Positions 46,707 to 61,030 of a stretch of 64,000 nucleotides of DNA are shown here, in pieces. Position 1 is the stretch's first letter. Every line of letters begins with the position of its first letter. The stretch lies in the NCBI GenBank assembly GCA_964036315.1, contig OZ038479.1, forward strand, positions 62,439,304 to 62,503,303. The letters are read 5' to 3'. A program made the translations under genes and the position numbers. A model generated the notes under the pieces. It had not been told where the DNA came from and made no database searches. It was given only the letters and a program-made list of their open reading frames with translations. This stretch comes from Acanthosepion esculentum (taxonomy: Eukaryota; Mollusca; Cephalopoda; Sepiida; Sepiidae).

Positions 46707-48357
46707 ATGAAAATGCTGAAAACAAATGAAAATATTGCATATTTTGATCATTTTCAAATGAAAACGAAGAAAACAAATGAAAATATTGCATATTTTGATG
46801 ATTTTCAGATGAAAATGCTGAAAACAAATGAAAATATTGCATATTTTGATCATTTTCAAATGAAAATGCTGAAAACAAATGAAAATATTTCATATTTAGA
46901 TCATTTTCAAATGAAAACGAAGAAAACAAATGAAAATATTGCATATTTTGATCATTTTCAAAAGAAAACGAAGAAAACAAATGAAAATATTGCATATTTT
47001 GATCATTTTCAAATGAAAACGAAGAAAACAAACGAAAATATTGCATATTTTGATCATTTTCAAATGAAAACGAAGAAAACAAACGAAAATATTGCATATT
47101 TTGATGATTTTCAAATGAAAATGCTGAAAACAAATGAAAATATTGCATATTTTGATCATTTTCAAATGAAAACGAAGAAAACAAATGAAAATATTGCATA
47201 TTTTGATCATTTTCAAATGAAAACGAAGAAAACAAATGAAAATATTGCATATTTTGATCATTTTCAATTGAAAACAAAGAAAAGAAATAAAAATATTGCA
47301 TATTTTGATCATTTTCAAATGAAAACGAAGAAAACAAATGAAAATATTGCATATTTTGATCATTTTCAAATGAAAACGAAGAAAACAAATGAAAATATTG
47401 CATATTTTGATCATTTTCAAATGAAAACGAAGAAAACAAATGAAAATATTGCATATTTTGATCATTTTCAAATGAAAACAAATGAAAATATTGCATATTT
47501 TGATCATTTTCAAATGAAAACGAAGAAAACAAATGAAAATATTGCATATTTTGATCATTTTCAAATGAAAATGCTGAAAACAAATGAAAATATTGCATAT
47601 TTTGATCATTTTCAAATGAAAACGAAGAAAACAAATGAAAATATTGCAGATTTTGATCATTTTCAAATGAAAACGAAGAAAACAAATGAAAATATGGCAT
47701 ATTTTGATCATTTTCAAATGAAAACGAAGAAAACAAATGAAAATATTGCATATTTTGATCATTTTCAAATGAAAACGAAGAAAACAATTGAAAATATTGC
47801 ATATTTTGATCATTTTCAAATGAAAACGAAGAAAACAAATGAAAATATTGCATATTTTGATCATTTTCAAATGAAAATGCTGAAAACAAATGAAAATATT
47901 GTATATTTTGATTATTTTCAAATGAAAATGCTGAAAACAAATGAAAATATTGCATATTTTGATCATTTTCAAATGAAAACGAAGAAAACAAATGAAAATA
48001 TTGCATATTTTGATCATTTTCAAATGAAAACGAAGAAAACAAATGAAAATATTGCATATTTTGATCATTTTCAAATGAAAACGAAGAAAACAATTGAAAA
48101 TATTGCATATTTTGATCATTTTCAAATGAAAACGAAGAAAACAAATGAAAATATTGCATATTTTGATCATTTTCAAATGAAAATGCTGAAAACAAATGAA
48201 AATATTGCATATTTTGATCATTTTCAAATGAAAACGAAGAAAACAAATGAAAATATTGCATATTTTGATGATTTTCAGATGAAAATGCTGAAAACAAATG
48301 AAAATATTGCATATTTTGATCATTTTCAAATGAAAATGCTGAAAACAAATGAAAATA

Positions 48358-51300
48358 TTTCATATTTAGATCATTTTCAAATGAAAACGAAGAAAACAAA
48401 TGAAAATATTGCATATTTTGATCATTTTCAAAAGAAAACGAAGAAAACAAATGAAAATATTGCATATTTTGATCATTTTCAAATGAAAACGAAGAAAACA
48501 AACGAAAATATTGCATATTTTGATCATTTTCAAATGAAAACGAAGAAAACAAACGAAAATATTGCATATTTTGATGATTTTCAAATGAAAATGCTGAAAA
48601 CAAATGAAAATATTGCATATTTTGATCATTTTCAAATGAAAACGAAGAAAACAAATGAAAATATTGCATATTTTGATCATTTTCAAATGAAAACGAAGAA
48701 AACAAATGAAAATATTGCATATTTTGATCATTTTCAATTGAAAACAAAGAAAAGAAATAAAAATATTGCATATTTTGATCATTTTCAAATGAAAACGAAG
48801 AAAACAAATGAAAATATTGCATATTTTGATCATTTTCAAATGAAAACGAAGAAAACAAATGAAAATATTGCATATTTTGATCATTTTCAAATGAAAACGA
48901 AGAAAACAAATGAAAATATTGCATATTTTGATCATTTTCAAATGAAAACAAATGAAAATATTGCATATTTTGATCATTTTCAAATGAAAACGAAGAAAAC
49001 AAATGAAAATATTGCATATTTTGATCATTTTCAAATGAAAATGCTGAAAACAAATGAAAATATTGCATATTTTGATCATTTTCAAATGAAAACGAAGAAA
49101 ACAAATGAAAATATTGCAGATTTTGATCATTTTCAAATGAAAACGAAGAAAACAAATGAAAATATGGCATATTTTGATCATTTTCAAATGAAAACGAAGA
49201 AAACAAATGAAAATATTGCATATTTTGATCATTTTCAAATGAAAACGAAGAAAACAATTGAAAATATTGCATATTTTGATCATTTTCAAATGAAAACGAA
49301 GAAAACAAATGAAAATATTGCATATTTTGATCATTTTCAAATGAAAATGCTGAAAACAAATGAAAATATTGTATATTTTGATCATTTTCAAATGAAAATG
49401 CTGAAAACAAATGAAAATATTGCATATTTTGATCATTTTCAAATGAAAACGAAGAAAACAAATGAAAATATTGAATATTTTGATCATTTTCAAATGAAAA
49501 CGAAGAAAACAAATGAAAATATTGCATATTTTGATCATTTTCAAATGAAAATGCTGAAAACAAATGAAAATATTGCATATTTTGATCATTTTCAAATGAA
49601 AACGAAGAAAACAAATGAAAATATTGCATATTTTGATCATTTTCAAATGAAAACGAAGAAAACAAATGAAAATATTGCATATTTTGATCATTTTCAAATG
49701 AAAATGCTGAAAACAAATGAAAATATTGCATATTTTGATGATTTTCAAATGAAAATGCTCAAAACAAATGAAAATATTGCATATTTTGATCATTTTCAAA
49801 TGAAAACGAAGAAAACAAATGAAAATATTGCATATTTTGATCATTTTAAAATGAAAATGCTGAAAACAAATGAAAATATTGCATATTTGGATCATTTTAT
49901 ATTGAAAACGAAGAAAACAAATGAAAATATTGCATATTTTGATCATTTTCAAAAGAAAACGAAGAAAACAAATGAAAATATTGCATATTTGGATCATTTT
50001 CAAATGAAAACGAAGAAAACAATTGAAAATATTGCATATTTTGATCATTTTCAAATGAAAACGAAGAAAACAAATGAAAATATTGCATATTTTGATCATT
50101 TTCAAATGAAAATGCTGAAAACAAATGAAAATATTGTATATTTTGATTATTTTCAAATGAAAATGCTGAAAACAAATGAAAATATTGCATATTTTGATCA
50201 TTTTCAAATGTAAACGAAGAAAACAAATGAAAATATTGCATATTTTGATCATTTTCAAATGAAAACGAAGAAAACAAATGAAAATATTGCATATTTTGAT
50301 CATTTTCAAATGAAAACGAAGAAAACAATTGAAAATATTGCATATTTTGATCATTTTCAAATGAAAACGAAGAAAACAAATGAAAATATTGCATATTTTG
50401 ATCATTTTCAAATGAAAATGCTGAAAACAAATGAAAATATTGCATATTTTGATCATTTTCAAATGAAAACGAAGAAAACAAATGAAAATATTGCATATTT
50501 TGATGATTTTCAGATGAAAATGCTGAAAACAAATGAAAATATTGCATATTTTGATCATTTTCAAATGAAAATGCTGAAAACAAATGAAAATATTTCATAT
50601 TTAGAACATTTTCAAATGAAAAGGAAGAAAACAAATGAAAATATTGCATATTTTGATCATTTTCAAAAGAAAACGAAGAAAACAAATGAAAATATTGCAT
50701 ATTTTGATCATTTTCAAATGAAAACGAAGAAAACAAACGAAAATATTGCATATTTTGATGATTTTCAAATGAAAATGCTGAAAACAAATGAAAATATTGC
50801 ATATTTTGATCATTTTCAAATGAAAACGAAGAAAACAAATGAAAATATTGCATATTTTGATCATTTTCAAATGAAAACGAAGAAAACAAATGAAAATATT
50901 GCATATTTTGATCATTTTCAATTGAAAACAAAGAAAAGAAATAAAAATATTGCATATTTTGATCATTTTCAAATGAAAACGAAGAAAACAAATGAAAATA
51001 TTGCATATTTTGATCATTTTCAAATGAAAACGAAGAAAACAAATGAAAATATTGCATATTTTGATCATTTTCAAATGAAAACAAATGAAAATATTGCATA
51101 TTTTGATCATTTTCAAATGAAAACGAAGAAAACAAATGAGAATATTGCAGATTTTGATCATTTTCAAATGAAAACGAAGAAAACAAATGAAAATATGGCA
51201 TATTTTGATCATTTTCAAATGAAAACGAAGAAAACAAATGAAAATATTGCATATTTTGATCATTTTCAAATGAAAACGAAGAAAACAAATGAAAATATTG

Positions 51301-52770
51301 CATATTTTGATCATTTTCAAATGAAAATGCTGAAAACAAATGAAAATATTGTATATTTTGATCATTTTCAAATGAAAATGCTGAAAACAAATGAAAATAT
51401 TGCATATTTTGATCATTTTCAAATGAAAACGAAGAAAACAAATGAAAATATTGCATATTTTGATCATTTTCAAATGAAAACGAAGAAAACAAATGAAAAT
51501 ATTGCATATTTTGATCATTTTCAAATGAAAACATATGAAAATATTGCATATTTTGATCATTTTCAAATGAAAACGAAGAAAACAAATGAAAATATTGCAT
51601 ATTTTGATCATTTTCAATTGAAAACGAAGAAAACAAATAAAAATATTGCATATTTTGATCATTTTCAAATGAAAACGAAGAAAACAAATGAAAATATTGC
51701 ATATTTTGATCATTTTCAAATGAAAACGAAGAAAACAAATGAAAATATTGCATATTTTGATCATTTTCAAATGAAAACATATGAAAATATTGCATATTTT
51801 GATCATTTTCAAATGAAAACGACGAAAACAAATGAAAATATTGCATATTTTGATCATTTTCAAATGAAAATGCTGAAAAGAAATGAAAATATAGCATATT
51901 TTGATCATTTTCAAATGAAAACGAAGAAAACAAATGAAAATATAGCATATTTTGATCATTTTCAAATGAAAACGAAGAAAACAAATGAAAATATAGCATA
52001 TTTTGATCATTTTCAAATGAAAACGAAGAAAACAAATGAAAATATTGCATATTTTGATCATTTTCAAATGAAAACGAAGAAAACAAATAAAAATATTGCA
52101 TATTTTGATCATTTTCAAATGAAAACGAAGAAAACAAATGAAAATATAGCATATTTTGATCATTTTCAAATGAAAACGAAGAAAACAAATGAAAATATTG
52201 CATATTTTGATCATTTTCAAATGAAAATGCTGAAAACAAATGAAAATATTGCATATTTTGATCATTTTCAAATGAAAACGAAGAAAACAAATGAAAATAT
52301 TGCATATTTTGATCATTTTAAAATGAAAATGCTGAAAACAAATGAAAATATTGCATATTTGGATCATTTTATATTGAAAACGAAGAAAACAAATGAAAAT
52401 ATTGCATATTTTGATCATTTTCAAAAGAAAACGAAGAAAACAAATGAAAATATTGCATATTTGGATCATTTTCAAATGAAAACGAAGAAAACAATTGAAA
52501 ATATTGCATATTTTGATCATTTTCAAATGAAAACGAAGAAAACAAATGAAAATATTGCATATTTTGATCATTTTCAAATGAAAATGCTGAAAACAAATGA
52601 AAATATTGTATATTTTGATTATTTTCAAATGAAAATGCTGAAAACAAATGAAAATATTGCATATTTTGATCATTTTCAAATGAAAACGAAGAAAACAAAT
52701 GAAAATATTGCATATTTTGATCATTTTCAAATGAAAACGAAGAAAACAAATGAAAATATTGCATATTTTG
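48358..52770. repeat. Satellite segment duplicated about 8.3 kb to the right (left copy)
   Basis: The ordered variants here recur at about 56668-61030. The offset is 8310 bp at the left marker (48358 to 56668) and 8259 bp from about 49.4 kb on (50593 to 58852), a one-monomer difference. Shared marks include the stop in CAAATGTAAACG (50207 and 58466), AAAAGGAAGAAAAC, and the ATATAGCAT cluster near 51.9/60.2 kb. One substitution noticed is CGACGAAAAC at 51821 versus CGAAGAAAAC. The end is approximate. Confidence 0.8.
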
Positions 52771-55700
52771 ATCATTTTCAAATGAAAACGAAGAAAACAA
52801 TTGAAAATATTGCATATTTTGATCATTTTCAAATGAAAACGAAGAAAACAAATGAAAATATTGCATATTTTGATCATTTTCAAATGAAAATGCTGAAAAC
52901 AAATGAAAATATTGCATATTTTGATCATTTTCAAATGAAAACGAAGAAAACAAATGAAAATATTGCATATTTTGATGATTTTCAGATGAAAATGCTGAAA
53001 ACAAATGAAAATATTGCATATTTTGATCATTTTCAAATGAAAATGCTGAAAACAAATGAAAATATTTCATATTTAGATCATTTTCAAATGAAAACGAAGA
53101 AAACAAATGAAAATATTGCATATTTTGATCATTTTCAAAAGAAAACGAAGAAAACAAATGAAAATATTGCATATTTTGATCATTTTCAAATGAAAACGAA
53201 GAAAACAAACGAAAATATTGCATATTTTGATCATTTTCAAATGAAAACGAAGAAAACAAACGAAAATATTGCATATTTTGATGATTTTCAAATGAAAATG
53301 CTGAAAACAAATGAAAATATTGCATATTTTGATCATTTTCAAATGAAAACGAAGAAAACAAATGAAAATATTGCATATTTTGATCATTTTCAAATGAAAA
53401 CGAAGAAAACAAATGAAAATATTGCATATTTTGATCATTTTCAATTGAAAACAAAGAAAAGAAATAAAAATATTGCATATTTTGATCATTTTCAAATGAA
53501 AACGAAGAAAACAAATGAAAATATTGCATATTTTGATCATTTTCAAATGAAAACGAAGAAAACAAATGAAAATATTGCATATTTTGATCATTTTCAAATG
53601 AAAACGAAGAAAACAAATGAAAATATTGCATATTTTGATCATTTTCAAATGAAAACAAATGAAAATATTGCATATTTTGATCATTTTCAAATGAAAACGA
53701 AGAAAACAAATGAAAATATTGCATATTTTGATCATTTTCAAATGAAAATGCTGAAAACAAATGAAAATATTGCATATTTTGATCATTTTCAAATGAAAAC
53801 GAAGAAAACAAATGAAAATATTGCAGATTTTGATCATTTTCAAATGAAAACGAAGAAAACAAATGAAAATATGGCATATTTTGATCATTTTCAAAAGAAA
53901 ACGAAGAAAACAAATGAAAATATTGCATATTTTGATCATTTTCAAATGAAAACGAAGAAAACAATTGAAAATATTGCATATTTTGATCATTTTCAAATGA
54001 AAACGAAGAAAACAAATGAAAATATTGCATATTTTGATCATTTTCAAATGAAAATGCTGAAAACAAATGAAAATATTGTATATTTTGATCATTTTCAAAT
54101 GAAAATGCTGAAAACAAATGAAAATATTGCATATTTTGATCATTTTCAAATGAAAACGAAGAAAACAAATGAAAATATTGAATATTTTGATCATTTTCAA
54201 ATGAAAACGAAGAAAACAAATGAAAATATTGCATATTTTGATCATTTTCAAATGAAAATGCTGAAAACAAATGAAAATATTGCATATTTTGATCATTTTC
54301 AAATGAAAACGAAGAAAACAAATGAAAATATTGCATATTTTGATCATTTTCAAATGAAAACGAAGAAAACAAATGAAAATATTGCATATTTTGATCATTT
54401 TCAAATGAAAACGAAGAAAACAAATGAAAATATTGCATATTTTGATCATTTTCAAATGAAAATGCTGAAAACAAATGAAAATATTGCATATTTTGATGAT
54501 TTTCAAATGAAAATGCTCAAAACAAATGAAAATATTGCATATTTTGATCATTTTCAAATGAAAACGAAGAAAACAAATGAAAATATTGCATATTTTGATC
54601 ATTTTAAAATGAAAATGCTGAAAACAAATGAAAATATTGCATATTTGGATCATTTTATATTGAAAACGAAGAAAACAAATGAAAATATTGCATATTTTGA
54701 TCATTTTCAAAAGAAAACGAAGAAAACAAATGAAAATATTGCATATTTGGATCATTTTCAAATGAAAACGAAGAAAACAATTGAAAATATTGCATATTTT
54801 GATCATTTTCAAATGAAAACGAAGAAAACAAATGAAAATATTGCATATTTTGATCATTTTCAAATGAAAATGCTGAAAACAAATGAAAATATTGTATATT
54901 TTGATTATTTTCAAATGAAAATGCTGAAAACAAATGAAAATATTGCATATTTTGATCATTTTCAAATGGAAACGAAGAAAACAAATGAAAATATTGCATA
55001 TTTTGATCATTTTCAAATGAAAACGAAGAAAACAAATGAAAATATTGCATATTTTGATCATTTTCAAATGAAAACGAAGAAAACAATTGAAAATATTGCA
55101 TATTTTGATCATTTTCAAATGAAAACGAAGAAAACAAATGAAAATATTGCATATTTTGATCATTTTCAAACGAAAATGCTGAAAACAAATGAAAATATTG
55201 CATATTTTGATCATTTTCAAATGAAAACGAAGAAAACAAATGAAAATATTGCATATTTTGATGATTTTCAGATGAAAATGCTGAAAACAAATGAAAATAT
55301 TGCATATTTTGATCATTTTCAAATGAAAATGCTGAAAACAAATGAAAATATTTCATATTTAGAACATTTTCAAATGAAAAGGAAGAAAACAAATGAAAAT
55401 ATTGCATATTTTGATCATTTTCAAAAGAAAACGAAGAAAACAAATGAAAATATTGCATATTTTGATCATTTTCAAATGAAAACGAAGAAAACAAACGAAA
55501 ATATTGCATATTTTGATGATTTTCAAATGAAAATGCTGAAAACAAATGAAAATATTGCATATTTTGAACATTTTCAAATGAAAACGAAGAAAACAAATGA
55601 AAATATTGCATATTTTGATCATTTTCAAATGAAAACGAAGAAAACAAATGAAAATATTGCATATTTTGATCATTTTCAATTGAAAACAAAGAAAAGAAAT

Positions 55701-56667
55701 AAAAATATTGCATATTTTGATCATTTTCAAATGAAAACGAAGAAAACAAATGAAAATATTGCATATTTTGATCATTTTCAAATGAAAACGAAGAAGACAA
55801 ATGAAAATATTGCATATTTTGATCATTTTCAAATGAAAACAAATGAAAATATTGCATATTTTGATCATTTTCAAATGAAAACGAAGAAAACAAATGAGAA
55901 TATTGCATATTTTGATCATTTTCAAATGAAAACGAAGAAAACAAATGAAAATATTGCAGATTTTGATCATTTTCAAATGAAAACGAAGAAAACAAATGAA
56001 AATATGGCATATTTTGATCATTTTCAAATGAAAACGAAGAAAACAAATGAAAATATTGCATATTTTGATCATTTTCAAATGAAAACGAAGAAAACAATTG
56101 AAAATATTGCATATTTTGATCATTTTCAAATGAAAACGAAGAAAACAAATGAAAATATTGCATATTTTGATCATTTTCAAATGAAAATGCTGAAAACAAA
56201 TGAAAATATTGTATATTTTGATTATTTTCAAATGAAAATGCTGAAAACAAATGAAAATATTGCATATTTTGATCATTTTCAAATGAAAACGAAGAAAACA
56301 AATGAAAATATTGCATATTTTGATCATTTTCAAATGAAAACGAAGAAAACAAATGAAAATATTGCATATTTTGATCATTTTCAAATGAAAACGAAGAAAA
56401 CAATTGAAAATATTGCATATTTTGATCATTTTCAAATGAAAACGAAGAAAACAAATGAAAATATTGCATATTTTGATCATTTTCAAATGAAAATGCTGAA
56501 AACAAATGAAAATATTGCATATTTTGATCATTTTCAAATGAAAACGAAGAAAACAAATGAAAATATTGCATATTTTGATGATTTTCAGATGAAAATGCTG
56601 AAAACAAATGAAAATATTGCATATTTTGATCATTTTCAAATGAAAATGCTGAAAACAAATGAAAATA

Positions 56668-59600
56668 TTTCATATTTAGATCATTTTCAAATGAAAACGA
56701 AGAAAACAAATGAAAATATTGCATATTTTGATCATTTTCAAAAGAAAACGAAGAAAACAAATGAAAATATTGCATATTTTGATCATTTTCAAATGAAAAC
56801 GAAGAAAACAAACGAAAATATTGCATATTTTGATCATTTTCAAATGAAAACGAAGAAAACAAACGAAAATATTGCATATTTTGATGATTTTCAAATGAAA
56901 ATGCTGAAAACAAATGAAAATATTGCATATTTTGATCATTTTCAAATGAAAACGAAGAAAACAAATGAAAATATTGCATATTTTGATCATTTTCAAATGA
57001 AAACGAAGAAAACAAATGAAAATATTGCATATTTTGATCATTTTCAATTGAAAACAAAGAAAAGAAATAAAAATATTGCATATTTTGATCATTTTCAAAT
57101 GAAAACGAAGAAAACAAATGAAAATATTGCATATTTTGATCATTTTCAAATGAAAACGAAGAAAACAAATGAAAATATTGCATATTTTGATCATTTTCAA
57201 ATGAAAACGAAGAAAACAAATGAAAATATTGCATATTTTGATCATTTTCAAATGAAAACAAATGAAAATATTGCATATTTTGATCATTTTCAAATGAAAA
57301 CGAAGAAAACAAATGAAAATATTGCATATTTTGATCATTTTCAAATGAAAATGCTGAAAACAAATGAAAATATTGCAGATTTTGATCATTTTCAAATGAA
57401 AACGAAGAAAACAAATGAAAATATGGCATATTTTGATCATTTTCAAATGAAAACGAAGAAAACAAATGAAAATATTGCATATTTTGATCATTTTCAAATG
57501 AAAACGAAGAAAACAATTGAAAATATTGCATATTTTGATCATTTTCAAATGAAAACGAAGAAAACAAATGAAAATATTGCATATTTTGATCATTTTCAAA
57601 TGAAAATGCTGAAAACAAATGAAAATATTGTATATTTTGATAATTTTCAAATGAAAATGCTGAAAACAAATGAAAATATTGCATATTTTGATCATTTTCA
57701 AATGAAAACGAAGAAAACAAATGAAAATATTGAATATTTTGATCATTTTCAAATGAAAACGAAGAAAACAAATGAAAATATTGCATATTTTGATCATTTT
57801 CAAATGAAAATGCTGAAAACAAATGAAAATATTGCATATTTTGATCATTTTCAAATGAAAACGAAGAAAACAAATGAAAATATTGCATATTTTGATCATT
57901 TTCAAATGAAAACGAAGAAAACAAATGAAAATATTGCATATTTTGATCATTTTCAAATGAAAATGCTGAAAACAAATGAAAATATTGCATATTTTGATGA
58001 TTTTCAAATGAAAATGCTCAAAACAAATGAAAATATTGCATATTTTGATCATTTTCAAATGAAAACGAAGAAAACAAATGAAAATATTGCATATTTTGAT
58101 CATTTTAAAATGAAAATGCTGAAAACAAATGAAAATATTGCATATTTGGATCATTTTATATTGAAAACGAAGAAAACAAATGAAAATATTGCATATTTTG
58201 ATCATTTTCAAAAGAAAACGAAGAAAACAAATGAAAATATTGCATATTTGGATCATTTTCAAATGAAAACGAAGAAAACAATTGAAAATATTGCATATTT
58301 TGATCATTTTCAAATGAAAACGAAGAAAACAAATGAAAATATTGCATATTTTGATCATTTTCAAATGAAAATGCTGAAAACAAATGAAAATATTGTATAT
58401 TTTGATTATTTTCAAATGAAAATGCTGAAAACAAATGAAAATATTGCATATTTTGATCATTTTCAAATGTAAACGAAGAAAACAAATGAAAATATTGCAT
58501 ATTTTGATCATTTTCAAATGAAAACGAAGAAAACAAATGAAAATATTGCATATTTTGATCATTTTCAAATGAAAACGAAGAAAACAATTGAAAATATTGC
58601 ATATTTTGATCATTTTCAAATGAAAACGAAGAAAACAAATGAAAATATTGCATATTTTGATCATTTTCAAATGAAAATGCTGAAAACAAATGAAAATATT
58701 GCATATTTTGATCATTTTCAAATGAAAACGAAGAAAACAAATGAAAATATTGCATATTTTGATGATTTTCAGATGAAAATGCTGAAAACAAATGAAAATA
58801 TTGCATATTTTGATCATTTTCAAATGAAAATGCTGAAAACAAATGAAAATATTTCATATTTAGAACATTTTCAAATGAAAAGGAAGAAAACAAATGAAAA
58901 TATTGCATATTTTGATCATTTTCAAAAGAAAACGAAGAAAACAAATGAAAATATTGCATATTTTGATCATTTTCAAATGAAAACGAAGAAAACAAACGAA
59001 AATATTGCATATTTTGATGATTTTCAAATGAAAATGCTGAAAACAAATGAAAATATTGCATATTTTGATCATTTTCAAATGAAAACGAAGAAAACAAATG
59101 AAAATATTGCATATTTTGATCATTTTCAAATGAAAACGAAGAAAACAAATGAAAATATTGCATATTTTGATCATTTTCAATTGAAAACAAAGAAAAGAAA
59201 TAAAAATATTGCATATTTTGATCATTTTCAAATGAAAACGAAGAAAACAAATGAAAATATTGCATATTTTGATCATTTTCAAATGAAAACGAAGAAAACA
59301 AATGAAAATATTGCATATTTTGATCATTTTCAAATGAAAACAAATGAAAATATTGCATATTTTGATCATTTTCAAATGAAAACGAAGAAAACAAATGAGA
59401 ATATTGCAGATTTTGATCATTTTCAAATGAAAACGAAGAAAACAAATGAAAATATGGCATATTTTGATCATTTTCAAATGAAAACGAAGAAAACAAATGA
59501 AAATATTGCATATTTTGATCATTTTCAAATGAAAACGAAGAAAACAAATGAAAATATTGCATATTTTGATCATTTTCAAATGAAAATGCTGAAAACAAAT

Positions 59601-61030
59601 GAAAATATTGTATATTTTGATCATTTTCAAATGAAAATGCTGAAAACAAATGAAAATATTGCATATTTTGATCATTTTCAAATGAAAACGAAGAAAACAA
59701 ATGAAAATATTGCATATTTTGATCATTTTCAAATGAAAACGAAGAAAACAAATGAAAATATTGCATATTTTGATCATTTTCAAATGAAAACATATGAAAA
59801 TATTGCATATTTTGATCATTTTCAAATGAAAACGAAGAAAACAAATGAAAATATTGCATATTTTGATCATTTTCAATTGAAAACGAAGAAAACAAATAAA
59901 AATATTGCATATTTTGATCATTTTCAAATGAAAACGAAGAAAACAAATGAAAATATTGCATATTTTGATCATTTTCAAATGAAAACGAAGAAAACAAATG
60001 AAAATATTGCATATTTTGATCATTTTCAAATGAAAACATATGAAAATATTGCATATTTTGATCATTTTCAAATGAAAACGAAGAAAACAAATGAAAATAT
60101 TGCATATTTTGATCATTTTCAAATGAAAATGCTGAAAAGAAATGAAAATATAGCATATTTTGATCATTTTCAAATGAAAACGAAGAAAACAAATGAAAAT
60201 ATAGCATATTTTGATCATTTTCAAATGAAAACGAAGAAAACAAATGAAAATATAGCATATTTTGATCATTTTCAAATGAAAACGAAGAAAACAAATGAAA
60301 ATATTGCATATTTTGATCATTTTCAAATGAAAACGAAGAAAACAAATAAAAATATTGCATATTTTGATCATTTTCAAATGAAAACGAAGAAAACAAATGA
60401 AAATATAGCATATTTTGATCATTTTCAAATGAAAACGAAGAAAACAAATGAAAATATTGCATATTTTGATCATTTTCAAATGAAAATGCTGAAAACAAAT
60501 GAAAATATTGCATATTTTGATCATTTTCAAATGAAAACGAAGAAAACAAATGAAAATATTGCATATTTTGATCATTTTAAAATGAAAATGCTGAAAACAA
60601 ATGAAAATATTGCATATTTGGATCATTTTATATTGAAAACGAAGAAAACAAATGAAAATATTGCATATTTTGATCATTTTCAAAAGAAAACGAAGAAAAC
60701 AAATGAAAATATTGCATATTTGGATCATTTTCAAATGAAAACGAAGAAAACAATTGAAAATATTGCATATTTTGATCATTTTCAAATGAAAACGAAGAAA
60801 ACAAATGAAAATATTGCATATTTTGATCATTTTCAAATGAAAATGCTGAAAACAAATGAAAATATTGTATATTTTGATTATTTTCAAATGAAAATGCTGA
60901 AAACAAATGAAAATATTGCATATTTTGATCATTTTCAAATGAAAACGAAGAAAACAAATGAAAATATTGCATATTTTGATCATTTTCAAATGAAAACGAA
61001 GAAAACAAATGAAAATATTGCATATTTTGA
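56668..61030. repeat. Satellite segment duplicated about 8.3 kb (right copy)
   Basis: Partner of 48358-52770. It diverges near 61.03 kb, where this copy passes into CAATTGAAAACAAAG while the left copy continues with ACAATTGAAAA monomers. Confidence 0.8.

Larger units (their letters stand above)
33799..46887. repeat. Tandem segmental duplication, copy B
   Basis: A 13.09-kb unit matching 20605-33798: satellite, element copy 2 and satellite. The junction monomer at 33799 carries TTTCAT followed by TTTTGATC, whereas the outer edge monomers at 20605 and 46888 carry TTTCAT followed by TTTAGATC. Differences from copy A are few: one A less in the A-run, two substitutions noticed inside gag-pol, a 2-bp deletion in the monomer at 46658-46706, a handful of satellite substitutions, and two fewer monomers near 33.9 kb. 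Confidence 0.88.

Noticed and set aside
50259..58472. 2737-codon plus-strand open frame made of 17-residue repeats
   Set aside because: It is satellite DNA. The frame is open only because the period is 51 bp, it is overlapped by equally long minus-strand frames, and neighbouring stretches of the same array are broken by stops (50207, 58466) and by 1-, 2- and 19-bp indels.
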